Shown: positions 41,995-51,972, counted from the first letter of the stretch. The stretch is 64,000 nt of DNA from Terriglobia bacterium (GCA_020073615.1 JAIQEX010000008.1:24028-88027); one strand, 5' to 3'. Numbers and translations are program-made. Notes: generated by a model from the letters alone, not told the origin.

Positions 41995-44094
41995 ATGGCC
42001 ACCACCGTTCCGCTAATCGGTTTCACGATCGGCAAGGGCTCGCCGCATCCCCTGGGCGCAACCCCAACGCCCGAGGGCGTCAACTTCTCGCTCTTTTCGG
42101 AAAACGCCACCGACGTCGAGCTGCTGCTCTTCGCCCGCCACGATTCCCCACAGCCCTACCAGGTCATTCGCCTGGACCCGTACGTCAACAAGACGTTCCA
42201 TTTCTGGCACGTCTTCGTGGACGCGCTCGGCGCCGGAGCGCACTACGCGTATCGCGTGGATGGGCCTTTCGATCCGGCCGCCGGGCATCGCTTCAACGCC
42301 AACAAGGTGCTCATCGATCCCTATGCGCACGGCAATACCGACAGCGTGTGGAGCCGCGCCCACGCCTGCGGGCCGGAGGACAACGTCGCCACCTCCATGC
42401 GCTCGGTGGTCATCGACACCTCGCGTTACGACTGGGAAGGCGACCAGCCGCTCCACCATCCCATGGAGGAGACCATCGTTTACGAGATGCACGCGGCCGG
42501 GTTCACGCGTTCCCCCAGCTCCGGTGTGGCGCACCCCGGAACCTTCGCCGGCATCATCGAGAAGATCCCGTATTTGCGGGATCTCGGGGTGACCGCCGTC
42601 GAGCTCCTGCCGGTCTTCGACTTCGACGTGAAGGACGTGCTCCACGTGATCGACGGGCGGCGCCTGACCAACTACTGGGGATACAGCACCATGGGATTCT
42701 TCGCGCCGCAATCCGCCTATTGCGTCAGCCCGGAATCGGGCCACCACCTGCGCGAATTCCGCGACATGGTGAAAGCGCTGCACCGCGCCGGCATCGAAGT
42801 CATCCTCGACGTGGTGTTCAACCATACCGACGAAGGCAATCAACTGGGGCCCACCTTCTCGTTTCGCGGACTCGACAACCGCACCTACTATTTCCTGGTG
42901 CCCTGGGACAAGCAGTATTACATGGATTTCTCGGGCTGCGGCAACACCTTCAACTGCAACCACCCCATCGCCCAAAAACTCATCGTCGAGTGCCTGCGGT
43001 TCTGGGTGCGGGAGGCGCACGTGGATGGCTTCCGCTTCGACGAGGGGTCCATCCTGAGCCGCGGCGAGGACGGCGCGCCGCTCCCCCACCCCCCGGTGGT
43101 CTGGCAGATCGAGCTGGACGACGAGCTGGCCGACACCAAGATGATCGCCGAAGCCTGGGATGCGGCCGGGCTGTACCAGATCGGCCATTTTCCGGGGGAC
43201 CGCTGGGCGGAATGGAACGGCCGTTTTCGCGACGACATGCGCCGCTTCGTCAAGGGCGAGCCGGGAGTCGTGGGCGCCGTGGCCTCGCGCCTGGCGGGCA
43301 GCTCCGATCTGTATCAGAACCGCGGCCAGTTGCCCGTCAACAGCATCAACTTCGTCAACTGCCACGACGGCTTCACGCTGAACGACCTGGTCTCCTACAA
43401 CGACAAGCACAACGAGGCCAACGGCGAAGGGAATCGCGACGGCATCAACGACAACCTGAGCTGGAACTGCGGCGTGGAGGGCGACTCGAACGATCCCGCG
43501 ATGGAGGCTTTGCGCAGCCGGCAGGTACGCAATTTCGCGGCCCTGCTTCTGCTCTCGCGCGGCGTCCCCATGTTCGTGGCCGGAGACGAGCTGCGCCGCA
43601 CGCAGAAGGGCAACAACAACGCCTACTGCCAGGACAATGAAATCAGTTGGCTGGATTGGACGCTGGCGGAACGGCACAGCGGCCTGCGCCGCTTCTGGAA
43701 GCTCCTGATTGCCTTCCGCAAGCGACACCGCGCCCTGCGAGAAGGCGGCTTTTTTACCGGCGCCCTCAACGAGCGCGGCATGGCCGATGTCGCCTGGCAC
43801 GGAACCGTGCTCGACAGCCCCGGTTGGGACGACCCGGAGGCGCGCGTGCTGGCCATGACCCTGGCCGGTTTCCGTGGCGATCCGGACCTGCATGTCATCC
43901 TGAATATGTACTGGGACAGGCTGGATTTCGAGCTGCCCACCATTCCCGGCAGGGTGTGGCTGCGCGCGTTGGACACCTCCCAGCCCTCGCCCTCCGATAT
44001 CGCCGACTTCGGCCGCGAGCCCCCGGTTGCGGGCAAGACGTTCCCCGCCGAGGGCCGCAGCGTGGTGGTGCTGGTGAATCGCGCGCAAACGTAA
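41995..44094 (+). CDS. glgX: Glycogen debranching enzyme
   Basis: The 699-residue GH13 isoamylase-type enzyme removes alpha-1,6 branches from glycogen. An N-terminal CBM48-like domain (GVNFSLFSENATDVELLLF) precedes the catalytic barrel. The nucleophile is D349 (DGFRFDEGS), the acid/base E386 (IAEAWDAAG) and the third Asp D458 (CHDGFTLND). The Tyr-His region VVFNHTDEGN is also intact. The length fits GlgX. No other glycogen genes are adjacent. A TTAGAA hexamer close to the ATG and the lack of a ribosome-binding site suggest a very short leader. A hairpin follows the stop. Confidence 0.92.
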   Translation: MATTVPLIGFTIGKGSPHPLGATPTPEGVNFSLFSENATDVELLLFARHDSPQPYQVIRLDPYVNKTFHFWHVFVDALGAGAHYAYRVDGPFDPAAGHRFNANKVLIDPYAHGNTDSVWSRAHACGPEDNVATSMRSVVIDTSRYDWEGDQPLHHPMEETIVYEMHAAGFTRSPSSGVAHPGTFAGIIEKIPYLRDLGVTAVELLPVFDFDVKDVLHVIDGRRLTNYWGYSTMGFFAPQSAYCVSPESGHHLREFRDMVKALHRAGIEVILDVVFNHTDEGNQLGPTFSFRGLDNRTYYFLVPWDKQYYMDFSGCGNTFNCNHPIAQKLIVECLRFWVREAHVDGFRFDEGSILSRGEDGAPLPHPPVVWQIELDDELADTKMIAEAWDAAGLYQIGHFPGDRWAEWNGRFRDDMRRFVKGEPGVVGAVASRLAGSSDLYQNRGQLPVNSINFVNCHDGFTLNDLVSYNDKHNEANGEGNRDGINDNLSWNCGVEGDSNDPAMEALRSRQVRNFAALLLLSRGVPMFVAGDELRRTQKGNNNAYCQDNEISWLDWTLAERHSGLRRFWKLLIAFRKRHRALREGGFFTGALNERGMADVAWHGTVLDSPGWDDPEARVLAMTLAGFRGDPDLHVILNMYWDRLDFELPTIPGRVWLRALDTSQPSPSDIADFGREPPVAGKTFPAEGRSVVVLVNRAQT

Positions 44095-44107
44095 ACGACC
44101 CGAGGTG

Positions 44108-44129
44108 GGGCAGGCGGTGCCGCCTGCCC
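44108..44129 (+). terminator. Strong GC hairpin after glgX
   Basis: GGGCAGGCGG (44108-44117) and CCGCCTGCCC (44120-44129) are perfect complements around a 2-base centre; in RNA about nine pairs with a 4-base loop can form. GTGG and CCAC extend it outward. There is no T-run, so it is either a Rho-dependent-type pause site or another dispersed palindrome. Confidence 0.5.
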
Positions 44130-44204
44130 TGCGCCACCAAACACAGGGTAACGGGAGAGCGATTCCGCGTCTGCTAAAATGAAGGCGAGCCTGCCACTTC
44201 CCCC

Positions 44205-45134
44205 ATGTTCACCGCGCCTGCCATCGCCGATGAAATCCTCGACCTGAAAAAGGAGCGGAATGCCATTCTGCTGGCGCACCATTACCAGGCGCCGGAGATC
44301 CAGGAGCTGGCCGACGTCATCGGCGACAGCCTGGAGCTGGCGCGCGCGGCGCGGAAATTCTCGGGCGACGTGATTGCGTTCTGCGGCGTCTGGTTCATGG
44401 CTGAAACCGCCAAGGTGCTGAACCCCGACCGCATCGTGGTGGTGCCCGACCGCGAAGCCGGTTGCAGCCTGGTGGATAGCTGTCCGGCGGCGCCCATCCG
44501 CGAATTCCGCCGCGCCCACCCGGATTACACGATCGTCAGCTACATCAATACCTCGATCGAGGTCAAAGCCGAGAGCGACATTCTTTGCACGTCGCGCAAT
44601 GCCGTCCGGATTGTGAACTCCCTACCGCCGGAGCAGCCGATTCTCTTCCTGCCCGACCGCAATCTGGGCGGCTACGTGCGCCGCCAGACCGGCCGCGAGA
44701 ACATGAAGATCTGGCAGGGCGCCTGCGTGGTGCATGACACCTTTCCCGCGCGCCGCCTGGTGGAGGCGCGCCTCGATCATCCCGACGCCCTGGTAGTGGC
44801 GCATCCCGAGTGCCCCGAATCGGTGCTGGCGCTGGCGGACTTCGTCGGCTCCACTTCGGCCATCATCGAATACTGCGCCGCCAGCGGCGCGCACGAATTC
44901 ATCGTGATGACGGAAAGCGGTGTCCACCACTCGCTCCACCGCGCGGCGCCCGGCAAGCGCTTCCACTTTGTGGCCAACGAACACTGCAACTGCAGCGAGT
45001 GCCCCTACATGAAGCTGAACACGCTGGAGAAACTGCGCGACGCGCTGGACACGCTCGCGCCGCGCGTGGAGCTGTCCGGTGAGATCATGGCGCGCGCCCT
45101 TGCGCCGCTCGAGCGCATGCTCGCGGTAAAGTAG
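44205..45134 (+). CDS. nadA: Quinolinate synthase
   Basis: The 309-residue enzyme condenses iminoaspartate and dihydroxyacetone phosphate to quinolinate in NAD synthesis, with a [4Fe-4S] cluster. The likely ligands are C87 (REAGCSLVD), C174 (WQGACVVHD) and one of the C-terminal cysteines C261/C263/C266 (HCNCSECPYMK). The family motif LLAHHYQAPEIQELADVIGDS is intact near the N-terminus. TAAAAT at 44175-44180 is a possible -10. It is followed without a gap by moaA (TAG then ATG), so the two must be co-transcribed. nadB and nadC are not in the window. Confidence 0.93.
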   Translation: MFTAPAIADEILDLKKERNAILLAHHYQAPEIQELADVIGDSLELARAARKFSGDVIAFCGVWFMAETAKVLNPDRIVVVPDREAGCSLVDSCPAAPIREFRRAHPDYTIVSYINTSIEVKAESDILCTSRNAVRIVNSLPPEQPILFLPDRNLGGYVRRQTGRENMKIWQGACVVHDTFPARRLVEARLDHPDALVVAHPECPESVLALADFVGSTSAIIEYCAASGAHEFIVMTESGVHHSLHRAAPGKRFHFVANEHCNCSECPYMKLNTLEKLRDALDTLAPRVELSGEIMARALAPLERMLAVK

Positions 45135-46133
45135 ATGCCCCTCGCACCGCTGGTGGATTCCTTCGGCCGCGTGCACGACAACCTGCGCGTCAGCGTCACC
45201 GACCGCTGCAATATCCGCTGCTTCTACTGCATGCCGGAATCGGATGTGCAGTTCGTCGAACGCGGCGAAATCCTGGATTTCGAGGAGATCGAGCGCTTCG
45301 TGCGCATCGCCGTGTCGCTCGGCGTCACCAAACTGCGGGTCACCGGCGGCGAACCGCTGGTGCGGCGCGATCTGCCGGTGCTGGTGCGGCGGCTGGCGGC
45401 CATTTCCGGAGTTCGCGACCTGGCGCTCACCACCAACGGCGTGCTGCTGCCCGATCTGGCGGAGCCGCTGTACGCGGCGGGGCTGCGGCGCCTCAACGTG
45501 CATCTCGATACGCTCGACCGCGAGAGGTTCCGCAAAATCACGCGCCGCGACGAGTTGGACAAGGTGCTGGCGGGCCTCGAGATCGCCCGCCGGCTCGGCT
45601 ACTCCCGGATCAAGCTCAACGCGGTGGCGGTCAAAGACCTGGTGGAGCCGGACATCGTGCCGCTGGCCCGCTATGCGCTAGCGAACGGCTTCGAGGTGCG
45701 CTACATCGAGTTCATGCCGCTCGACGCGCAAAACCTGTGGGACCGGAGCAAGGTGTTGCGGGCGGAGGAGATCATCGCGACGCTGTCGCGCGAGATCGCG
45801 CCGCTCACCGCGGTACCGGACCCGGACCCGCGCGCGCCCGCGACCGAGTACGAGTTTGCCGGCGGCGCCGGCCGGGTCGGCTTCATCGCCTCCGTAAGCC
45901 GTCCCTTCTGTCTCAATTGCAACCGCATCCGGCTGACCGCCGACGGCAAACTGCGCTACTGCCTGTTCGCCATTGAGGAAGACGACGTGAAGTCGCTGAT
46001 GCGCTCGGGCGCCACCGACGAAGAGATCGCCGCCCTGGTCCGCCGCAACGTGGCGGGCAAATGGGAGGGGCATGAAATCAACTCGACGAAGTTCGTCGCG
46101 CCCCCGCGGCCCATGTATTCCATCGGCGGGTAG
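45135..46133 (+). CDS. moaA: GTP 3',8-cyclase
   Basis: The 332-residue radical SAM enzyme starts molybdenum cofactor synthesis from GTP. The N-terminal cluster cysteines are C25, C29 and C32 (CNIRCFYC), GGEP is in RVTGGEPLVRR, and the C-terminal cluster is C259, C262 and C276 (CLNCNRIRLTADGKLRYC). The chain ends in the required Gly-Gly. It begins directly after the nadA stop; with no space for a riboswitch, control must act on nadA-moaA together. It is needed for the CO dehydrogenase cofactor encoded 11 kb away. Confidence 0.95.
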   Translation: MPLAPLVDSFGRVHDNLRVSVTDRCNIRCFYCMPESDVQFVERGEILDFEEIERFVRIAVSLGVTKLRVTGGEPLVRRDLPVLVRRLAAISGVRDLALTTNGVLLPDLAEPLYAAGLRRLNVHLDTLDRERFRKITRRDELDKVLAGLEIARRLGYSRIKLNAVAVKDLVEPDIVPLARYALANGFEVRYIEFMPLDAQNLWDRSKVLRAEEIIATLSREIAPLTAVPDPDPRAPATEYEFAGGAGRVGFIASVSRPFCLNCNRIRLTADGKLRYCLFAIEEDDVKSLMRSGATDEEIAALVRRNVAGKWEGHEINSTKFVAPPRPMYSIGG

Positions 46134-46683
46134 GCGGGATGTTTTCCACCGGCGGTGAAAACACGACGCCGGCCCAGCATCGAGCCCCACTGAAAATGAA
46201 AACCGCACCGGATGCGTCCCCAGACTTTCGGGACTGCATCCGGTGCGGCTCGCCCAAGTTGGGCTGGGATCCGGCGTCGGGCTATCTGGTTCTGAGCTTG
46301 ATCCGTCCGTTCCTGGTCAGGTCCGCGTCCTATTTTTCCTCACCAGAAACGCCAGACAACTACCGCTACCTGTGACCCCCGGGTGAGATCGTTCGAAACC
46401 GTCTGGCAAAAAAACCCCTCTGCAACAACCAACAAGGGAAGAATAGTGAGCTAAAACTATTACAAACACCGGCTCCCGCAAGCACGCTGTTCCTTCGGCC
46501 CACTCGTCTTCCGCCTGCCTGTTGCAGCAGAGGGCAGGTTTGAAAGAAGTTACTTCGCCAATTCACAACTATGATCAGCAATCGGACACCCACGTGTCAA
46601 TCTGGGCAAACCGTTTTAATTTCGGTATTTGTGCAAAAGTTGGCAAGGAGGAGTGGGGCATCGGCGGCGGGCGCTGTGTCGCT
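46134..46683. other. 550-base gap with several hairpins
   Basis: No convincing gene is seen. A hairpin with a one-base bulge (46141-46162) lies 7 bases after moaA and may be its transcript end. A large hairpin follows (46203-46248, separate entry). CCTGCC/GGCAGG arms pair near 46510-46540. The stretch 46440-46640 is lower in GC than its surroundings and probably holds the promoter of the next gene, but I could not pick -35 and -10 boxes with confidence. Confidence 0.5.
46203..46248. repeat. Long near-perfect inverted repeat (hairpin)
   Basis: CCGCACCGGATGC (46203-46215) pairs perfectly with GCATCCGGTGCGG (46236-46248). Inside it GTCCC (46216-46220) pairs with GGGAC (46230-46234), with a single T bulged, leaving a 9-base loop. 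The 18-pair stem is stronger than most terminators and has no T-tract. Its role is unknown. Confidence 0.8.
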
Positions 46684-48048
46684 ATGACACAATCGGAAGG
46701 AATGACCGCAAAACTGGTGCTGCTGGCGGCGATCTGCCAAGGTTTCCCCGTGGGGGCGCAAACCCCGGGCACAATCCCCGCCGATGAGCCGGTCACCGTT
46801 TCCGCCGAGCATCCCCGTCTTTTCCTCCGGCCGGCGCGGCTTCGCCTGCTGAAACGGGAACGCGAGCGGACCTCGGCGCGGTGGCAGCAGTTCGAGCTGC
46901 TGATCGCCGGCAACGCGCCCATGCCCGAGCGCGGATTCGCACAAGCGCTGTACTACCAGATTTCCGGGAACGCCGGGGCGGGACGGCAGGCGATTGCCTG
47001 GGCGCTCGGCTCGGGAAACAACCTGCGGCAACTGGCGCTGGTCTTCGACTGGTGCCAGGATCTTCTCAGCGACGCGCAACGGCGCGATTTGGCGGCGCGG
47101 ATCCAAAAAGGCATGGCCGACACCGCGGCGGACGAGGGCATCCCCGCGGTGCGCTCGCGCGTGCTGGCGGCCATCGCCCTGTTCGACCACGTCCCCCGGG
47201 CGCCGCAGCGCGAGCTCGAGGGCGTGGTGCGCAACTGGTGGAACGGAAAGATGGCGCCGGGCCTCCGCGCCGGCCGGCACCCGGTGGCACGCGACGACGC
47301 CTATGCCCTGTTCGAGCTGCTGCATGCCATGCGCGACAATACGAACCTGGACCTGCGCGAGCAGGCGCCCCGCTATTTCAAGGATTTCCCCATCGAACAC
47401 CTGGTCAGCTACTACCCCGCGGTCTACCAGGCGCCGGAGAACGAGTACTACATCGGCGCCATGCCCAAGGCCGGGGAGCCGGATCTGGAGCTGGCGGCCC
47501 TGTCGCGCGCGGCCGAGCTCGCCATGGTCGCCTACGACACCAACGCCGCCGAAAGCCAGGTATTGCAGGGGTGGCTGATGCACGACCGGCTGATCCTGCG
47601 CGGCACCTTCGGCGCGCCGTACGAGTTCCTCTGGGCGAACCCCTATCAGCCGGGGCTGAGCTATTACCTGGTGCCGCTGATCTACTACAATCCCGATTTT
47701 GGCACGCTGTTCGTGCGCTCGAGCTGGGAAGACACGGCCGCCTGGTTCGGGCATTTCGACGGCGCCATGCAGATTTTCGAGGACGGGCACCTGGCCAGCG
47801 TCAACGAGCAACGGGACCGGCCGCCGCTGTCGCTCAAGGAGGCCGTGGTCTGCTTCGGGCACACGGCGCGCAAGTTTCACGTTAAACTGGACGACGCCGC
47901 GGCGGTTTTCATCGTGGGGCTCGCGCCGCGCAAAACCTACCAGGTGGAGATCGACGACGAAGAGATGTACGAAGCCGACAGCGACTCCGGCGGAATCCTG
48001 GAAGTGGAAGTGCCGCCCGGCAAGGAAGTGGGCGTGCGGCTGAAGTAG
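46684..48048 (+). CDS. Secreted heparinase II/III-like protein
   Basis: The 454-residue protein has a signal peptide (MTAKLVLLAAICQGFPVGAQ, after six residues) and then the segment HPRLFLRPARLRLLKRERE, typical of the N-terminus of the alpha/alpha-toroid polysaccharide lyases (heparinase II/III, alginate lyase). A helical middle (WCQDLLSDAQRRDLAARI) and a C-terminal beta region (FGTLFVRSSWEDTAAWFGHFDG) also fit. It would cleave an acidic polysaccharide outside the cytoplasm, but active-site residues were not confirmed. Starts at 46684 or 46702 are both possible; upstream frame has no signal. It converges on fabH with 12 bases between stops. Confidence 0.6.
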   Translation: MTQSEGMTAKLVLLAAICQGFPVGAQTPGTIPADEPVTVSAEHPRLFLRPARLRLLKRERERTSARWQQFELLIAGNAPMPERGFAQALYYQISGNAGAGRQAIAWALGSGNNLRQLALVFDWCQDLLSDAQRRDLAARIQKGMADTAADEGIPAVRSRVLAAIALFDHVPRAPQRELEGVVRNWWNGKMAPGLRAGRHPVARDDAYALFELLHAMRDNTNLDLREQAPRYFKDFPIEHLVSYYPAVYQAPENEYYIGAMPKAGEPDLELAALSRAAELAMVAYDTNAAESQVLQGWLMHDRLILRGTFGAPYEFLWANPYQPGLSYYLVPLIYYNPDFGTLFVRSSWEDTAAWFGHFDGAMQIFEDGHLASVNEQRDRPPLSLKEAVVCFGHTARKFHVKLDDAAAVFIVGLAPRKTYQVEIDDEEMYEADSDSGGILEVEVPPGKEVGVRLK

Positions 48049-48060
48049 CGGACCGGCCCC

Positions 48061-49056
48061 TCAGAACGCCCAGCGCCAGAGGCTGGCGCCCACGGTATAG
48101 CCGGCGCCGACGGCGCAGAACAGCACCAGGTCGCCCTTCTTCAGGCGGCCCTGTTCGATGGCGTCGCGGGTAGCCAGCGGAATCGTGCCGGCGGTGGTGT
48201 TGCCGTAGCGGTCGATGTTGATCAGCACCTTCTCGGGCGCGATACCCAGACGGTCGGACGCGGCGGTGATGATGCGTTTGTTGGCCTGGTGGGGAATCAT
48301 GATGGCCACATCGTCGCCGGTGAAATGGTTGCGCGCCAGCAGGTCGCGGCAGACTTCGTACATCTTGCGGACGGCGTACTTGAACACCTGGCCGCCCTCC
48401 TGGTGGACGTAGTGCAATCGCTGGTCGACCGTTTCGTGGGAAGCCGGCAGGCGGCTGCCGCCGGCCGGCATCTTGAGGTAATCGCCGCCCGAGCCATCCA
48501 CTTCACCCAGGAAATCGAGGTATCCGAGGCCGTTGTCGGCCTCGGTGGCGGGCTCGATCAGCATGGCGCCGGCGCCGTCGCCGAACAGGACGCAGGTGGC
48601 GCGGTCGGTATAGTCGATGATGCGGCTCATGGTGTCGGAGCCGATCACCAGCACTTTCGCGTGCGTTCCGGCGGCCACCAGGTGCGCGCCGGTGGTGAGG
48701 CCATAGACGAAGCCGGAACAGGCGGCAATCAGGTCGAACCCCCACGCGCCGCGCGCGCCGATCCCGTGCTGCACCAGGCAAGCCGTGGACGGAAACATGT
48801 AGTCGGGCGTCACTGTGCAGACAATAATGGCATTGACCTCGGCGGCATCGACGCCCCGGTGCAGCAGCGCGCACCGGGCCGCCAGAATGGCCATATCGGA
48901 AGTGGCCATGCCGGCTTCGGCGATGTGGCGCTCGCGAATTCCGGTGCGCTCCATGATCCACTGATCGTTGGTGGCGACCAGCGTTTCCAGGTCCTGGTTG
49001 GTGAGTATCCGAGGCGGCGTATAGCACCCCAGCGCAGTGATTTTCGCCCTTGGCAA
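48061..49056 (-). CDS. fabH: 3-oxoacyl-ACP synthase III
   Basis: The 331-residue ketoacyl synthase starts fatty-acid chains from acyl-CoA and malonyl-ACP. The catalytic triad is C113 (AACSGFVYGL), H256 (IPHQANKRI) and N286 (YGNTTAGTIP). The start is a TTG supported by AAGGAGAAAAG directly upstream. No other fab gene is adjacent, so it may serve a special substrate or be a second copy. It is divergent from the HExxH protease gene with about 107 bases between. Confidence 0.92.
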   Translation of the reverse strand: MPRAKITALGCYTPPRILTNQDLETLVATNDQWIMERTGIRERHIAEAGMATSDMAILAARCALLHRGVDAAEVNAIIVCTVTPDYMFPSTACLVQHGIGARGAWGFDLIAACSGFVYGLTTGAHLVAAGTHAKVLVIGSDTMSRIIDYTDRATCVLFGDGAGAMLIEPATEADNGLGYLDFLGEVDGSGGDYLKMPAGGSRLPASHETVDQRLHYVHQEGGQVFKYAVRKMYEVCRDLLARNHFTGDDVAIMIPHQANKRIITAASDRLGIAPEKVLINIDRYGNTTAGTIPLATRDAIEQGRLKKGDLVLFCAVGAGYTVGASLWRWAF

Positions 49057-49163
49057 CTTTTCTCCTTCCTTAAGGATTCAGAGTAACGCATCCGGGTGTA
49101 AGGAGCGCAAGTTGGGAGGGCGGGATTCCGGCGCTGCCGGCCGGCGCGGTAATCTAAGGAGAG

Positions 49164-49901
49164 ATGCGGAATGCCGACGGGGCACTCGACCTCCAGGGGT
49201 TGCAGACTTCGCTCTTTTTCGAGACGCCGGAAGAGATTTATGCGCGCGTATTCCGGGAGTTGAAACCGCGCACGCCGGTGCCCGAATTGCGCGTGGAGTT
49301 CTGCCGCTTCGCCAATGCGGACAGCTTCATCCGGCTGGAATCCGGGCGCCTGCACGTGCGCATCTCCGATCTGCTGGCGGGCGCGCCGGCGCCGGTGCTG
49401 GAGGCGCTGGCGTATATCCTGTTGGGCAAACTATACGCCAAGACCATCCCGCGCATGTATGCCTATCGCTACCGCCTGTTTTTGAACCGCCGCGACGTGC
49501 GGCGGCAGGCGCACCTGGTACGGCAGATCCGCGGCCGCAAGTTCCTCTCCGGCCCGGCGGGCGAGCACCATAACCTGGAAGAGATTTTCGAGGGGCTGAA
49601 CCGCCGGTTTTTCGATGGACTGCTGGGCCGGCCGCAGTTGGGATGGAGCCGGGGGAGTTCGCGCAGCATGCTGGGGCACTTCGATCCGTCGCACAATGCC
49701 ATCATCATCAGCCGCATTTTCGATCGGCCGGGAACGCCCCTGGTGGCGCTGGAGTACGTGATGTTCCACGAAATGCTGCACCTGCGCTATCCGGTGGATC
49801 ACACCGGGTCGCGGCGCCGGGTGCACACCCGGGAATTCCGGGAAGCGGAGAAGAAATTTCCGCAATTACGGGAAGCCAAGGAGACGCTCAAGCGGCTGTA
49901 G
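49164..49901 (+). CDS. SprT/M48-like zinc metalloprotease
   Basis: The 245-residue protein has [12 protein letters not shown] near residue 206, an HExxH zinc motif with a further His, placed near the C-terminus as in SprT-like proteins. The preceding part includes [25 protein letters not shown], which resembles the SprT N-terminal signature. There is no signal peptide, so it is cytoplasmic. Members of this group act on DNA-protein crosslinks or misfolded proteins; the role here is unknown. AAGGAG lies just before the ATG. Its end is directly followed by the glnA promoter. Confidence 0.75.
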   Translation: MRNADGALDLQGLQTSLFFETPEEIYARVFRELKPRTPVPELRVEFCRFANADSFIRLESGRLHVRISDLLAGAPAPVLEALAYILLGKLYAKTIPRMYAYRYRLFLNRRDVRRQAHLVRQIRGRKFLSGPAGEHHNLEEIFEGLNRRFFDGLLGRPQLGWSRGSSRSMLGHFDPSHNAIIISRIFDRPGTPLVALEYVMFHEMLHLRYPVDHTGSRRRVHTREFREAEKKFPQLREAKETLKRL

Positions 49902-49906
49902 GCAAC

Positions 49907-49936
49907 TTGACCGTCGCCCGCGGCGTGGGCTATTCT
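49907..49936 (+). promoter_or_regulatory. Sigma-70-type promoter of glnA
   Basis: TTGACC (49907-49912), an 18-base spacer and TATTCT (49931-49936) form a good housekeeping promoter. The predicted start near 49943 leaves a 50-base leader before the ATG at 49993, with GGAGG as ribosome-binding site. No NtrC- or sigma-54-type (GG-N10-GC) site was noticed. Confidence 0.65.
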
Positions 49937-49992
49937 GGGTGCAATCTGCGACTGCGACAATCCCACTAGCTACAGCCTGCCATGGAGGATGG

Positions 49993-51402
49993 ATGAGTCC
50001 GCAAGAAGTGTTAGAGTTTGTCAAGAAAAACGATGCCAAGCAGCTCGATTTGAGGTTTACCGACATCCCGAGCCTGCAGCATCACGTTTCCTACCCCATC
50101 AGCGAGTTGGGACTGGACAGCTTCGAAGAAGGCTTCGGCATGGATGGATCGAGTATCCGCGGCTGGGCGGCGATCCACGAGAGCGACATGCTCCTCATTC
50201 CCGATCCGAACACGGCGTTTATGGACCCCTTCGCGGAAATTCCCACGCTGGTCATGTACGGCGACGTCAAGGACCCGATCACCAAGCAGCGCTACGAGCG
50301 CGATCCGCGGTGGATCGCCCAGAAGGCGGAGCTCTACCTGAAGAACAGCGGGGTGGCCGACACCGCCTACTTCGGCGCCGAAGCCGAGTTCTTCATCTTC
50401 GACAACATCAGCTTCGACCAGAACCAGCATTCCGGCTTCTATTTCATCGATGCCGAGGAAGGGCGCTGGAACTCGGGGCGCAAGGAAAACAACCTGGGCT
50501 ATCGCCCGCGGTACAAGGAAGGCTACTTCCCGGTGCCGCCCACCGATCATTATCAGGATCTGCGCAGCGAGATGGTGCAGACCATGATCCAGTGCGGCCT
50601 CCACATCGAGTGCCACCACCACGAAGTCGCCACCGGCGGGCAGTGCGAAATCGATCAGCGCTTCGACAGGCTGGTGAAGTCGGCGGACAACATGATGCTG
50701 TACAAGTACATCATCCGCAACGTGGCCAACCAGTACGGCAAGACCGTGACCTTCATGCCCAAGCCCATCTTCGCCGATAACGGCAGCGGCATGCACTGCC
50801 ATCAGAGCCTGTGGAAAGACGGCAAGCCGCTGTTCGGCGGGGATTGCTACGCCGGCCTGAGCCAGCTCGCGCTGCACTACATCGGCGGCCTGTTGAAGCA
50901 CGCGCGCGGGCTTTCGGCGATCATCGCGCCCACCACCAACAGCTACAAGCGGCTGGTGCCGGGCTACGAAGCGCCGGTCAACCTGGCTTACTCGCGCCGC
51001 AACCGGTCGGCGGCCTGCCGCATTCCCATGTATTCGGCCAGCCCCAAGGCCAAGCGCGTGGAGTTCCGCCCGCCCGACCCCGCCGCCAACCCCTACCTGG
51101 CCTTCGCCGCCATGCTCATGGCCGGCCTCGACGGCGTGCTCAACAAGATCAACCCCGGCGAGCCGCTCGACAAGGACATTTACGATCTGTCGCCGGAAGA
51201 GATGAAGAGCGTGCCGTCCATGCCGGGTTCGCTCGATGAGGCGCTCGCCTGTCTCGAAGACGATCACGCCTTCCTCATGCGCGGCGACGTGTTCACCGAG
51301 GAGCTGATCGAGACGTTCATCGACTACAAGCGGAAGAACGAGGCCGAGGCCGTGAGGCTGCGGCCGCATCCCTACGAGTTCGCGCTGTACTACGACATCT
51401 AG
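49993..51402 (+). CDS. glnA: Glutamine synthetase type I
   Basis: The 469-residue enzyme joins glutamate and ammonia using ATP. The family motifs are intact: [19 protein letters not shown] for metal binding, [10 protein letters not shown], the ATP-binding [13 protein letters not shown] and [12 protein letters not shown]397 in [10 protein letters not shown] is at the position adenylylated in E. coli, so the enzyme may be controlled by adenylylation, though glnE is not in view. The start at 49993 follows GGAGG; an earlier ATG is less likely. It has its own promoter. Confidence 0.96.
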   Translation: MSPQEVLEFVKKNDAKQLDLRFTDIPSLQHHVSYPISELGLDSFEEGFGMDGSSIRGWAAIHESDMLLIPDPNTAFMDPFAEIPTLVMYGDVKDPITKQRYERDPRWIAQKAELYLKNSGVADTAYFGAEAEFFIFDNISFDQNQHSGFYFIDAEEGRWNSGRKENNLGYRPRYKEGYFPVPPTDHYQDLRSEMVQTMIQCGLHIECHHHEVATGGQCEIDQRFDRLVKSADNMMLYKYIIRNVANQYGKTVTFMPKPIFADNGSGMHCHQSLWKDGKPLFGGDCYAGLSQLALHYIGGLLKHARGLSAIIAPTTNSYKRLVPGYEAPVNLAYSRRNRSAACRIPMYSASPKAKRVEFRPPDPAANPYLAFAAMLMAGLDGVLNKINPGEPLDKDIYDLSPEEMKSVPSMPGSLDEALACLEDDHAFLMRGDVFTEELIETFIDYKRKNEAEAVRLRPHPYEFALYYDI

Positions 51403-51427
51403 CTGAAAGCGGATAGCCGACAGCTAA

Positions 51428-51922
51428 ATGCAAGGCACCATCGTTCAGGTCAATATCTCTGCCGGCGGACTGCCGAAACGGGCCATGCGGGAGGGTTGGA
51501 TTACACCGCTGGGCCTGGAGGGCGACCGCCATGCGCATCCCGAGATCCATGGCGGCTTGCGCAAAGCCATCCTGCTGATCTCTTCCGAGGTGGTCGAGGA
51601 ACTGACCGCGCGCGGGTATCCGCTGTTCTATGGCGCGATGGGCGAAAATCTCACCACGCGCGGCATCGATGTGCGCAACTTGCGCATCGGCGACCGCCTG
51701 CGCGCCGGCGGAGCGCTGCTCGAAATCACCCAGCCGCGCGGGCCCTGCACGGCGCTTGATATCTACGGCGAATCCATCAAGCAGGAGATCTACGACATAG
51801 GTGTTCGCGCGCTGGACCACACTTCGCCGCGCTGGGGCATGAGCGGGTTTTATGCCAGCGTGGTCGAGCCGGGACCGGTGGGGCCGGGGGACGTCGTGGC
51901 CGTGGTGTCTCAGTTGGCCTGA
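51428..51922 (+). CDS. MOSC-domain protein
   Basis: The 164-residue protein is a stand-alone MOSC domain, with LEGDRHAHPEIHGG, YGAMGENLTTRGID and the conserved cysteine in ITQPRGPCTALDIY. MOSC domains bind molybdenum cofactor or carry sulfur for it in proteins such as YiiM and Moco sulfurase. In this window it lies 3 kb before the CO dehydrogenase maturation genes, so a role in molybdenum cofactor handling is plausible but not certain. It follows glnA by 25 bases and may share its transcript. Confidence 0.82.
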   Translation: MQGTIVQVNISAGGLPKRAMREGWITPLGLEGDRHAHPEIHGGLRKAILLISSEVVEELTARGYPLFYGAMGENLTTRGIDVRNLRIGDRLRAGGALLEITQPRGPCTALDIYGESIKQEIYDIGVRALDHTSPRWGMSGFYASVVEPGPVGPGDVVAVVSQLA

Positions 51923-51972
51923 CGCGCGCTGGCCATGCCTACCGCACCGGGTCGATCGCTTAAGATAGAGCC

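Noticed and set aside
42013..44088. 691-codon frame antisense to glgX
   Set aside because: All catalytic residues of GlgX are on the plus strand; the mirror frame is His/Val/Gln-rich without motifs.
45100..45140. Moco riboswitch before moaA
   Set aside because: moaA starts directly after the nadA stop; there is no leader to hold one.
46196..46375. Possible 59-residue protein with a CxxC (MKTAPDASPD...)
   Set aside because: It is built over the long hairpin, lacks a ribosome-binding site and shows no recognisable pattern.
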